Shown here: positions 1-6,989 of the stretch, one piece after another | Layout of the letters: each line of letters opens with the position of its first letter | Position numbering within the stretch: the first letter of the stretch is position 1 | Source: Flavobacteriales bacterium | GTDB taxonomy: Bacteria > Bacteroidota > Bacteroidia > Flavobacteriales > Flavobacteriaceae | Assembly: GCA_027033875.1 (NCBI GenBank) | Contig: JALVKK010000172.1 | Coordinates: forward strand, 1-10,922 | Length of the DNA stretch: 10,922 nucleotides | Direction of reading: 5' to 3' | Translations under genes and position numbers: made by a program | The notes under the pieces: model-generated | Told to the model about the DNA's origin: nothing | Databases searched by the model: none | The model's input: the letters and a program-made list of their open reading frames with translations, nothing else

Positions 1-7
1 CACAGAG

Positions 8-127
8 TATTCATTTTCAATTCTCAATATTCAATTATCCCTCATCTCTTATCCAATTTGCACTTTCCATTTTACCGCTTTCCACTTTCCACTAAAAACT
101 TTCAACTTTTTAACTTTCCACTTTCAA
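8..127. repeat. Degenerate heptamer (7-bp period) array upstream of mutB
   Basis: The stretch divides into seven-base units that stay in phase from base 8 to about 105. One 8-base unit follows (106-113), then two more heptamers end at 127. The unit type changes along the array: first TTTCAAT-like (8-35), then TATCCCT/CATCTCT/TATCCAA (36-56), then CTTTCCA/CTTTCAA (57-127; exact CTTTCCA at 78, 85 and 114). No open frame of note lies here. The same unit types recur at 4772-4865, including an identical 20-mer (35-54 equals 4837-4856). I recall similar heptamer low-complexity spacers from other Bacteroidota but cannot cite a survey. The function is unknown. Confidence 0.8.
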
Positions 128-136
128 CTATTTTAT

Positions 137-144
137 TATATTTG
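137..144 (+). promoter_or_regulatory. Bacteroidota-type -7 promoter box (TATATTTG) for mutB
   Basis: TATATTTG matches the Bacteroidota -7 consensus TAnnTTTG exactly, and the mutB ATG begins 21 bases after the box. A transcript would start near 150 and have a very short A/T-rich leader. I see no clear TTG/TTTG -33 element at the expected distance, since that position falls inside the heptamer array. The 16 bases at 131-146 are identical to 8756-8771, in front of the channel-like gene at the right end. Confidence 0.6.
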
Positions 145-164
145 TTCAAAGATTTTACTCGATT

Positions 165-2231
165 ATGGCATCACAAAGAAAAAATTTTCAATCACTTAAA
201 ATAGAAACACCAAAACGAGATAAATCTAAATATCCGCATGAAGGATTTGTTGCCGGTATTGCGCCATTTTTACGCGGACCTTATGCAACTATGTATGTAC
301 GTCGTCCTTGGACAATCAGGCAATATGCGGGATTTTCAACGGCAGAAGAGAGCAATGCTTTTTACAAACGCAACTTGGCTGCCGGACAAAAAGGATTATC
401 CGTTGCTTTTGATTTGGCGACGCATCGCGGATATGATTCCGACCACCCGCGTGTCAAAGGAGATGTCGGTAAAGCCGGCGTGGCAATCGATACGGTCGAA
501 GATATGAAAATTCTCTTTGACGGTATTCCGTTGGACAAGATGTCCGTATCGATGACCATGAACGGCGCCGTATTGCCCGTTATGGCTTTCTATATTGTTG
601 CGGCAAAAGAGCAAGGTGTTGATTTACAACAACTTTCAGGCACTATTCAAAATGATATACTCAAAGAATTTATGGTGCGAAATACCTATATTTATCCACC
701 GGCGCCATCGATGAAAATTATATCCGATATCTTTGAATTTACGGCGAAATATATGCCTAAATTTAATTCAATCAGTATTTCCGGTTATCATATTCAAGAA
801 GCCGGCGGTACCCCCGAAATAGAACTGGCTTATACTTTAGCTGACGGATTGGAGTATATTCGCACCGGACTCAAAGCGGGTATGGATATTGACCGTTTTG
901 CCCCGCGTTTATCATTTTTTTGGGGTATAGGCATGAATCATTTTCAAGAAATAGCCAAAATGCGTGCGGCGCGTATGTTGTGGGCAAAAATTGTCAAACA
1001 ATTTAAGCCGCAAAATCCCAAATCGATGGCACTTCGGACACATTCGCAAACAAGCGGGTGGAGTTTGACCGAACAAGACCCTTACAATAATGTTATGCGA
1101 ACTTTGGTAGAAGCGGCAGCGGCTACCTTTGGCGGTACCCAATCACTGCATACCAATGCTTTAGATGAAGCGATTGCTTTACCAACAGATTTTTCGGCAA
1201 GAATTGCCCGTAATACACAGATATTTTTACAAGAAGAAACTTTTATTACCAAAACCGTCGATCCTTGGGGCGGTAGCCGGTACGTAGAAAAATTAACCGA
1301 TGAAATTGCTCAAAAAGCTTGGGAATTGATACAAGAAGTTGAAGAATTGGGTGGTATGACCAAAGCTATCGAAAAAGGTATTCCGAAATTGCGTATAGAA
1401 GAAGCAGCTGCTATCAAACAGGCACGTATCGACAGCGGACAAGATGTGATAGTCGGTGTGAATGCATACAAACCGGAAAAGGAAGCTGCTATTTCGATTT
1501 TAGAAATTGATAATGAACTGGTACGTCAAACACAAATAGAAAAATTACAAAATATAAAAACCACACGTGATAATGAAAAAGTGCAAGCAATTTTGCAAGA
1601 ATTAACGCAAGCGGCAAGTAACGGACAGCAAAATTTATTATCTTTGGCAGTAAAAGCTGCTGAGGCTCGAGCTACTTTGGGAGAAATATCAGATGCGCTC
1701 GAAGTTGTTTTTGGCAGGTATAAAGCACAAATCCAAACAGTATCCGGAGTGTATGCCAACGAAATAAAAAATGATGATAGCTTTAAAAAAGCTCGAAAAC
1801 TGGCAGACCGTTTTGCCGAAGTTGCCGGACGTCGTCCGCGTATAATGGTTGCCAAAATGGGACAAGACGGTCATGACCGTGGCGCCAAAGTCGTAGCTAC
1901 AGCCTATGCCGATATAGGTTTTGATGTTGATATCAGTCCGCTTTTTCAAACCCCGCAGGAAGTTGCCAAACAAGCTGCCGAAAACGATGTGCATATTTTA
2001 GGTGTTTCGTCATTGGCTGCCGGACACAAAACTTTGATTCCGGAAGTTATTCAAGAATTGAAAAAAATTGGTCGTGATGATATATTGGTTATTGCCGGCG
2101 GTGTTATTCCCAAACAAGATTACCGTTTTTTGTTTGATGCGGGTGTCGTCGGTGTTTACGGTCCCGGTACCAAAATCAGCGATGCCGCTATCGATATGCT
2201 GACGATACTTATGCAGATGTATGAATCCTGA
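165..2231 (+). CDS. mutB: Methylmalonyl-CoA mutase large (alpha, MutB) subunit, adenosylcobalamin-dependent
   Basis: This 688-residue protein interconverts (R)-methylmalonyl-CoA and succinyl-CoA, the cytoplasmic link between succinate and propionate. The N-terminal TIM-barrel substrate domain carries the family residues: Tyr54 in RQYAGFST, Arg172 in MVRNTY, Tyr208-His209 in SGYHIQEAGG and His293 in RTHSQTSGWSLT. Relative to the Propionibacterium enzyme (Tyr89, Arg207, Tyr243, His244, His328) they are all shifted by 35 positions. The C-terminal cobalamin domain has the base-off motif DGHDRG with the cobalt-binding His570, then GVSSLAAGH and VIAGGVIP. The N-terminus is shorter than usual by roughly 25-35 residues, but no in-frame start lies upstream before the stop at 111-113, and a promoter box precedes this ATG. 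The small subunit (MutA), which usually precedes MutB in Bacteroidota, is not in the window. The gene looks intact and independently transcribed. Confidence 0.96.
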   Translation: MASQRKNFQSLKIETPKRDKSKYPHEGFVAGIAPFLRGPYATMYVRRPWTIRQYAGFSTAEESNAFYKRNLAAGQKGLSVAFDLATHRGYDSDHPRVKGDVGKAGVAIDTVEDMKILFDGIPLDKMSVSMTMNGAVLPVMAFYIVAAKEQGVDLQQLSGTIQNDILKEFMVRNTYIYPPAPSMKIISDIFEFTAKYMPKFNSISISGYHIQEAGGTPEIELAYTLADGLEYIRTGLKAGMDIDRFAPRLSFFWGIGMNHFQEIAKMRAARMLWAKIVKQFKPQNPKSMALRTHSQTSGWSLTEQDPYNNVMRTLVEAAAATFGGTQSLHTNALDEAIALPTDFSARIARNTQIFLQEETFITKTVDPWGGSRYVEKLTDEIAQKAWELIQEVEELGGMTKAIEKGIPKLRIEEAAAIKQARIDSGQDVIVGVNAYKPEKEAAISILEIDNELVRQTQIEKLQNIKTTRDNEKVQAILQELTQAASNGQQNLLSLAVKAAEARATLGEISDALEVVFGRYKAQIQTVSGVYANEIKNDDSFKKARKLADRFAEVAGRRPRIMVAKMGQDGHDRGAKVVATAYADIGFDVDISPLFQTPQEVAKQAAENDVHILGVSSLAAGHKTLIPEVIQELKKIGRDDILVIAGGVIPKQDYRFLFDAGVVGVYGPGTKISDAAIDMLTILMQMYES

Positions 2232-2257
2232 AAAAAAAAACTTTATGTTGGCAACAT
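2231..2257. terminator. Weak hairpin with A/T tract between convergent mutB and rnpA
   Basis: ATGTTGGCAACAT (2245-2257) can form a five-pair stem with a three-base loop. On the minus strand it is followed by AAAG and then a run of ten T (the A-run at 2231-2240), as expected for the end of the rnpA transcript. On the plus strand only four T follow. The stem is short and A/T-rich, so this is a candidate only; its place between two converging genes is the best support. Confidence 0.35.
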
Positions 2258-2267
2258 TTTGAGATGC

Positions 2268-2645
2268 CTATTGTTGTTCTATTTTGTTTAAATCATTGAT
2301 TATCAGCGACATTTTTTGGTAAATGGTATTGTAATCAGGCATCTTTTTTCCCGAATATATCCACATCATAATGGTTTTTTGAGGTAGATTTAACTCTTGT
2401 TGTTGCTTGCGAAAACTTTCACGCATCAATCGTTTGATACGATTTCTGTTTACTGCTTTTTTTATCTTTTTTTTAGGGACTGAGAAACCAACCAGAAACG
2501 GTGTATTTTCGGGATAAGATATTGGCAAATAAACCAATCGAAGCGGAAATGATGTCAGAGAATAACCTTTGTTGAACAAAGCTTCAATCAACAATTTACG
2601 TTTTAAACTATAGCTTTTCGGTAATTTATATCTATGATTAGTCAT
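2268..2645 (-). CDS. rnpA: Ribonuclease P protein component
   Basis: This 125-residue basic protein binds the catalytic RNA of RNase P and helps remove 5' leaders from precursor tRNAs. It shows the RnpA signature VNRNRIKRLMRE at residues 65-76 and a basic run, PKKKIKK, just before it. The N-terminus has the family pattern of a K/R-rich start, the segment LFNKGYSL, and then the PLRLVYL strand that forms part of the leader-binding cleft. The length is normal. It starts 14 bases after the stop of the M1 peptidase gene on the same strand, so the two are probably co-transcribed. There is no Shine-Dalgarno sequence, only A/T-rich DNA. In many bacteria rnpA follows rpmH; no rpmH, yidD or yidC is present here. 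Confidence 0.95.
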   Translation of the reverse strand: MTNHRYKLPKSYSLKRKLLIEALFNKGYSLTSFPLRLVYLPISYPENTPFLVGFSVPKKKIKKAVNRNRIKRLMRESFRKQQQELNLPQKTIMMWIYSGKKMPDYNTIYQKMSLIINDLNKIEQQ

Positions 2646-2659
2646 AAATTATTGATTGT

Positions 2660-4564
2660 TTATTTTTCAAAAGATATGACATTATTGTCAGGGTTAATAT
2701 CAGCCGTAAAACCCAACGGATCAATAACAACTACTTTAATATCTTCTTTTTTTCTATCAATAGTAAAACTGTATTGCGGAACAGGATAGCGCCAGTCTTT
2801 CAAAATTTTTCGTGAAATATTGGGAAAAGGGTTGTTTTTTGCCCCTCGCATCAAATTCAACGGGATATAGTAACTGTCCATACTACCGTCTTTATACACA
2901 ACAAAAACATCTAAAGGCATTGGCATAGAACCTTCGTATTTTAAATTGATTTCTGTTTTGTCGTCTTTAGCTACAATGTCACCTACGGCGTAATCAATAT
3001 GATGTATTGTATATATCCATTCATTTATAAACCATTTGAGATTCATACCGGAAGTTTTTTCGGCAATACGAAAAAAATCATCGGGTTGCGGGTGTTTCAT
3101 CGCCCAATTGTTATAATAATTTTTAAGCGTTTGACTGAGTTTGTCAAAGCCTATAATATAACCTAATTGGCTCAAAACCAGCTTACCTTTGTCATAAGCG
3201 CCGGACCAATATGCCATATTGGTTTGATAATGATCGGAATGGGTTGATAAGGGTTCGTCCATCTTTTTATAAATCAAATAACGATAGCTGCTATAAGACC
3301 CTTCAAAAGGATTTTCTGCTTTGGTACCATTTACAACTATGTTTGCCATATCTTGAATAAACGAGGTAAAACCTTCGTCCATCCAAGGATATTCGGATTC
3401 ATTAGTTGCTAAACTAAATTGAAACCAAGCATGCCCCATTTCATGCTGAACGGTACCGCGTAAACTGTTAAACGGTTTGTTGCCCATTACAAAAGTGCAC
3501 ATGCCATACTCCATACCGCCGTCACCGGCTTGAATAATACTATATTTATTATAGGGATAAGCCCCGATATATTCATTGTAAAATGCCATGGTTTTGGCAG
3601 CTACCGGTTGTAATTTTTTCCAATTTTCTTTGATTTTATCATCATTTTGATAAAAGAAGTGTAGTGTTAGACTATCGTTAACTTTTAAAATATCATGAAC
3701 ATAATCGGGGTCGGCAGCCCATGAAAAATCGTGAACATTGGGTGCTTTAAAGTGCCATGTTAGTTTGTTACCTTCAGGAATATTTAAAGATTTATCCGTA
3801 GGATAATTTTTACCTACTTGTTCAGGGTTTTGCAAGTAGCCTGTTCCGGCAACCGTATATTTTTTATCAATATGAATGGTAACGTCAAAATCGCCCCAAA
3901 CTCCATAAAACTCACGTCCGATATACGGGTCGGTATGCCAACCGCGTTGGTCGTATTCACATAATTTAGGATACCATTGAGCCATAGAATAATCAATACC
4001 TTCTATGTTATCACGACCGGATCTGCGGACAAGTTTGGGTATTTGTGCTGTATAATCCATATCAAAAACCGTACTTTCACCGGGTAATATCGGTTGGTTT
4101 AAATCAACTTCTAAAATTGTACCTTCTACATTATATTGGACATCTTGTTCATTTTGTGTTAAAGTATTGATTTTGAAAAATCCGGTTTCTTCCGGTTTCA
4201 AAACTTTAATTATTTTTTCCATATTGCGGTCAGGGTCCGGGACTGAACGAGCCTTCCAATCCATGGCGCTTCCGGGCTGAAAAGCATTCCAATACAAATG
4301 ATAATAAACTTTGGTTAAAGTATCGTGAGAATTGTTTTTATAAATCAATTTTTGTTTTCCGCTGTATTGATGTTTTTTTACATCCATGTTGATATCCATG
4401 GTGTAATTGACATATTGTTGCCAATAACCGCGTTTTTCCGGCTCTGTCATTCCTTTTTTAACTTGTTGAATTTCAACTGTTTTCGATTCTTTAACAATAT
4501 TATTTTGCGATTGACATCCGGCAAATAAAAGACCTGTAAAAATGAAAAAATGAAAATATTTCAT
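2660..4564 (-). CDS. M1 family zinc metallopeptidase (aminopeptidase-like), probable lipoprotein
   Basis: This 634-residue protein has a lipoprotein signal peptide: a hydrophobic N-terminus, then the lipobox LFAGC with Cys17 as the lipidation site. It should therefore be anchored outside the cytoplasm. The gluzincin motif is complete: HEMGH at 374-378 and a third zinc ligand Glu397 in DEGFTSF, exactly 18 residues after the second histidine. The upstream motif GGMEYG (349-354) takes the place of the GxMEN exopeptidase signature, a variation typical of Bacteroidota relatives of this family. Tyr457 in SGAYDKGKLV is the likely transition-state tyrosine. The N-terminal region (about 50-270) fits the beta-saddle domain of M1 enzymes. 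Expected activity is release of N-terminal residues from peptides, probably for peptide nutrition; the substrate cannot be told from sequence. A TATATTAG box lies 18 bases upstream, and rnpA follows closely. Confidence 0.9.
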   Translation of the reverse strand: MKYFHFFIFTGLLFAGCQSQNNIVKESKTVEIQQVKKGMTEPEKRGYWQQYVNYTMDINMDVKKHQYSGKQKLIYKNNSHDTLTKVYYHLYWNAFQPGSAMDWKARSVPDPDRNMEKIIKVLKPEETGFFKINTLTQNEQDVQYNVEGTILEVDLNQPILPGESTVFDMDYTAQIPKLVRRSGRDNIEGIDYSMAQWYPKLCEYDQRGWHTDPYIGREFYGVWGDFDVTIHIDKKYTVAGTGYLQNPEQVGKNYPTDKSLNIPEGNKLTWHFKAPNVHDFSWAADPDYVHDILKVNDSLTLHFFYQNDDKIKENWKKLQPVAAKTMAFYNEYIGAYPYNKYSIIQAGDGGMEYGMCTFVMGNKPFNSLRGTVQHEMGHAWFQFSLATNESEYPWMDEGFTSFIQDMANIVVNGTKAENPFEGSYSSYRYLIYKKMDEPLSTHSDHYQTNMAYWSGAYDKGKLVLSQLGYIIGFDKLSQTLKNYYNNWAMKHPQPDDFFRIAEKTSGMNLKWFINEWIYTIHHIDYAVGDIVAKDDKTEINLKYEGSMPMPLDVFVVYKDGSMDSYYIPLNLMRGAKNNPFPNISRKILKDWRYPVPQYSFTIDRKKEDIKVVVIDPLGFTADINPDNNVISFEK

Positions 4565-4581
4565 AGATTTTTATTAAAGCA

Positions 4582-4589
4582 CTAATATA
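4582..4589 (-). promoter_or_regulatory. Possible -7 promoter box upstream of the M1 peptidase gene
   Basis: Read on the minus strand the sequence is TATATTAG, one mismatch from TAnnTTTG. It ends 18 bases before the start codon, nearly the same spacing as the mutB box. No convincing -33 element was seen. In A/T-rich DNA such near-matches arise by chance, hence the low confidence. Confidence 0.3.
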
Positions 4590-4600
4590 CGATTTTATTG

Positions 4601-4897
4601 ATTATCTGCTTATCTGGTGATATTGGTTAATCGGTTATTTGCGTGTCCCGATTCTCATCGGGGGTTATTTGGTGTCGGGTGTCTGATGTTAATTCTAATT
4701 TCTAAAATCTAATTTTAATTTTGGTTATCTGGTGTCGGATGTCAGATGTCCGATGTATTTTTAATAAAAAATTTCAATTATCTCTTATCTCTTATCCAAT
4801 TCTTACTTTGTTGCTTTCCACTAGGCACTTCCCAATTTATCCCTCATCTCTTATCCCTCATCCAACTAGCTACTTGCTACTTGTTACTAGTCACTAA
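4601..4897. repeat. Long degenerate heptamer (7-bp period) array between mnmE and the M1 peptidase gene
   Basis: This fills most of the gene-free stretch 4565-4902 and abuts the mnmE stop codon. The seven-base period is plain from 4663. There are GGTGTC/GATGTC-type units (4670-4690 and again 4730-4757), TTCTA/ATCTA-type units (4691-4718), TATCTCT units (4779-4792), CTTTCCA-type units (4814-4834), TATCCCT/CATCTCT units (4838-4865) and CTACTTG/CTAGTCA-type units (4866-4897). Phase slips of a few bases occur near 4719 and 4835. The part before 4663 is more decayed. Unit types are shared with the array at 8-127 and lie in the same orientation. No promoter or protein explains it. Confidence 0.78.
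4647..4662. other. Perfect hairpin inside the intergenic array
   Basis: CCCGAT, a TCTC loop and ATCGGG form a perfect six-pair, GC-rich stem, the strongest short inverted repeat noticed in the gene-free DNA here. It lies downstream of mnmE and upstream of the M1 peptidase start. No T-run follows on either strand, so it is not a standard intrinsic terminator. It could still stop or stabilise the end of the mnmE transcript, or it could be a protein-binding palindrome. Confidence 0.5.
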
Positions 4898-4902
4898 AAA
4901 AT

Positions 4903-6327
4903 CTATTTACCGATACAAAAATTCCTAAAAATATTGTCCAACAAATCGTCTGTTGTGATTTCACCTGTTATTTCACCCAAACTGTGTAAAGCAGCTCGAA
5001 TATCAATACTGAGCAAATCGCCGGATAAGTTTGTATTCAAGCCGTTTTCTACTTGCACTATACTTTGCAATGCATCGTTAAGCGCTTGATAATGACGCGC
5101 ATTGGATACAACTACTTCATTTTGGTCTAAAACGCCCTTGTTGACCAAAGAAATCAACTCGTTTTTCAAACTTTTCAATCCGGTTTTATACTTGGCGGAA
5201 ATTTCAATCAATTGGTATGTATCCGTATCAATTTGATAATCTTTTTGGTCTATTTTATCCACTTTATTAATCACAATCAAAATATTCTTTTGCGGATATT
5301 TTTGGGCTATATTTTGCAATTCGGCTTCAAATTTTTGCAACACTTGTTGATGTAACGGCTGATGACAACCGGCGCTTTTGCTCAAGGTACAAGCATCAAT
5401 CAAGAAAATAATCACTTTGGCTTCTTCAATTTTTTCATAAGTCTTACGTATCCCGATTTGTTCTATTTTGTCTTGCGCTTCACGAATACCTGCCGTGTCA
5501 ATAAAACGAAAACGGATACCGTCCAATACTAATTCGTCTTCAATCACATCACGCGTAGTACCTGCTATGTCCGATACTATGGCTCGTTCTTCATTGAGTA
5601 GGGTATTGAGCAAAGTTGATTTTCCTACATTAGGTTCTCCGATAATGGCAACCGGCACACCTTCTTTAAGCACGTTACCCGTTGCAAAACTATCAACTAA
5701 ATGTTTAAGAGTTAGTTTTAAGCGTTGCACCAAATTTTTAAACTGCCGGCGGTCGGCAAACTCGACATCTTCTTCGGCAAAATCCAATTCTAATTCCATC
5801 AATGAAGCAAAATGAATCAGTTCGTTTCGCAATTTTTTTATTTCACTCGAAAAACCACCACGCATCTGTTGTAAGGCAAGGCGGTGCGATGTTTCACTAT
5901 CCGAAGCAATCAAATCGGCAACGGCTTCGGCTTGCGTCAAATCCATTTTACCGTTTAGAAATGCCCGCAAAGTAAATTCGCCTGCTTTGGCATGACGGAT
6001 ACCGTTTTTTATGAATAATTGTATAATTTGTCGTTGGATATAAGATGAGCCGTGAACGGAAATTTCAACGACATCTTCACCGGTATAAGAATTGGGATTT
6101 TTAAAAATACTAACCAATACTTCGTCCAAAATTCTATCCTTGTCTTTGATATATCCCAAATGAATGCTATGAGTAGGAACTTTTTGTAGGTCTTTGTTAT
6201 GATATTTGCTTTGAAAAAAACGATTGACAATAGCAATAGCATTACTTCCGGACAAACGAATAATTCCGATAGCACCGCTACCCGCCGGTGTTGCCAATGC
6301 TATTATGGTATCTTGATATTGTTTCAT
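4903..6327 (-). CDS. mnmE: tRNA uridine-5-carboxymethylaminomethyl modification GTPase MnmE (TrmE)
   Basis: This 474-residue, full-length protein works with MnmG to modify the wobble uridine (U34) of certain tRNAs, using a methylene group from a folate. The N-terminal folate-binding domain carries the conserved GEFTLRAFLNGKMDLTQAEA (residues 116-135). The G domain has GEPNVGKST (230-238), DIAGTTRD (253-260), DTAG (277-280) and NKVD (354-357). The C-terminus ends in FCIGK (470-474), whose cysteine is the family's conserved residue. No key residue is missing. It lies 65 bases after the pabC-like gene on the same strand. A box reading TATTTTTG on the minus strand (6332-6339) matches TAnnTTTG but sits only five bases before the ATG, so either it is chance or the transcript is nearly leaderless; read-through from the pab genes is also possible. 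Confidence 0.97.
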   Translation of the reverse strand: MKQYQDTIIALATPAGSGAIGIIRLSGSNAIAIVNRFFQSKYHNKDLQKVPTHSIHLGYIKDKDRILDEVLVSIFKNPNSYTGEDVVEISVHGSSYIQRQIIQLFIKNGIRHAKAGEFTLRAFLNGKMDLTQAEAVADLIASDSETSHRLALQQMRGGFSSEIKKLRNELIHFASLMELELDFAEEDVEFADRRQFKNLVQRLKLTLKHLVDSFATGNVLKEGVPVAIIGEPNVGKSTLLNTLLNEERAIVSDIAGTTRDVIEDELVLDGIRFRFIDTAGIREAQDKIEQIGIRKTYEKIEEAKVIIFLIDACTLSKSAGCHQPLHQQVLQKFEAELQNIAQKYPQKNILIVINKVDKIDQKDYQIDTDTYQLIEISAKYKTGLKSLKNELISLVNKGVLDQNEVVVSNARHYQALNDALQSIVQVENGLNTNLSGDLLSIDIRAALHSLGEITGEITTDDLLDNIFRNFCIGK

Positions 6328-6392
6328 AGTACAAAAATATGTAAAATACAGGATAATGCGATAATATTAGTTTTATTTGTATTTATCAATTG

Positions 6393-6989
6393 TTAATATT
6401 GAATGCTATTTATCGGTAGAGCAGGCGCATCAAAACCTCTCATGGCATTAATCAATTTGTAATGAGTAAAATGTTTTAAGTCATCTACAAAGATGTCTTT
6501 AGCTTCTATGATTTTTTTATTGAGTAATCTAGCTCTTGTTGTACCGTGTAATAAAGGATATTTGGGCGTAAACCAGCGTTTACCGTCATAAAAAATAATA
6601 TTTGTAAAAGACGTATCTGTAACACGTTGATTTTTAACGATTAAAATATCGTCAGCCGTTCCTTTTTGTTGCTTTAATAAGTTTAATTGTGTGCGATTAA
6701 CCCATTTTATATCATATTGAATATCATCATTGTAGATGAGTTTTATGTTGTTGATGTCTTTAGGTGTATATAAATCATATTGACAAAAACAATCGGTTTG
6801 GTTGTACAAGAAACGTAGTTTTACAAGTCCTTGCCGGTAAGTTTCCGGTACTTGAATGACTTCGTCTAATTTTATATTGGTTAAAGTTTTATAGACTTTA
6901 AAATATGATGCTTCAAACCGGTGTTGGTGATAGGGTAAATGTTGCGGTTGTCCGTCAAATATTTGAATGGTTTCAATCAGTGGGAACAT
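6393..6989 (-). CDS. pabC: Aminotransferase class IV family protein, probable 4-amino-4-deoxychorismate lyase
   Basis: This 198-residue protein belongs to the fold-type IV PLP family (PabC, BCAT and D-amino acid transaminase relatives). It begins with LIETIQIFDGQPQHLPYHQHR, the usual N-terminal pattern, and continues with VTDTSFTNIIFYDGKRWFTP, PLLHGTTRARLL and a C-terminal KLINAMRGF. It is shorter than the E. coli lyase (about 270 residues), as is common for the compact versions found beside pabA/pabB. The expected reaction is removal of pyruvate from aminodeoxychorismate to give 4-aminobenzoate. This assignment rests mainly on context: the gene overlaps the end of pabB by 17 bases and follows pabA-pabB in one operon. 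I cannot fix the PLP-binding lysine from sequence alone, so a different class IV activity remains possible. Confidence 0.8.
   Translation of the reverse strand: MFPLIETIQIFDGQPQHLPYHQHRFEASYFKVYKTLTNIKLDEVIQVPETYRQGLVKLRFLYNQTDCFCQYDLYTPKDINNIKLIYNDDIQYDIKWVNRTQLNLLKQQKGTADDILIVKNQRVTDTSFTNIIFYDGKRWFTPKYPLLHGTTRARLLNKKIIEAKDIFVDDLKHFTHYKLINAMRGFDAPALPINSIQY

Noticed and set aside
349..354. GGMEYG in the M1 peptidase treated as a lost exopeptidase motif.
   Set aside because: The place of GxMEN is taken by GGMEY variants in many Bacteroidota M1-family proteins, and all zinc ligands are intact. It is not evidence of inactivation (positions given here are residues of the protein at 2660-4564).
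1526..1855. A 109-codon minus-strand frame inside mutB.
   Set aside because: It is antisense to an intact, well-conserved gene; there is no promoter, neighbour or motif to support it.
4601..4897. CRISPR array.
   Set aside because: The period is only seven bases, the units are degenerate, there are no spacers of uniform length, and no cas gene is present.
4746..4928. A 60-codon plus-strand frame across the intergenic array.
   Set aside because: It lies almost wholly within the heptamer array and runs into the end of mnmE on the other strand; the translation is low-complexity with no recognisable feature.
5468..5815. A 115-codon plus-strand frame opposite mnmE.
   Set aside because: It is the antisense of the MnmE G domain, whose motifs on the minus strand are complete. 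The serine-rich translation is typical of an antisense shadow.
6332..6339. A TATTTTTG box before mnmE as a promoter.
   Set aside because: It matches TAnnTTTG but leaves only five bases to the ATG, so the transcript would start at or inside the gene. It is not listed as a feature because chance matches are common in this A/T-rich gap.
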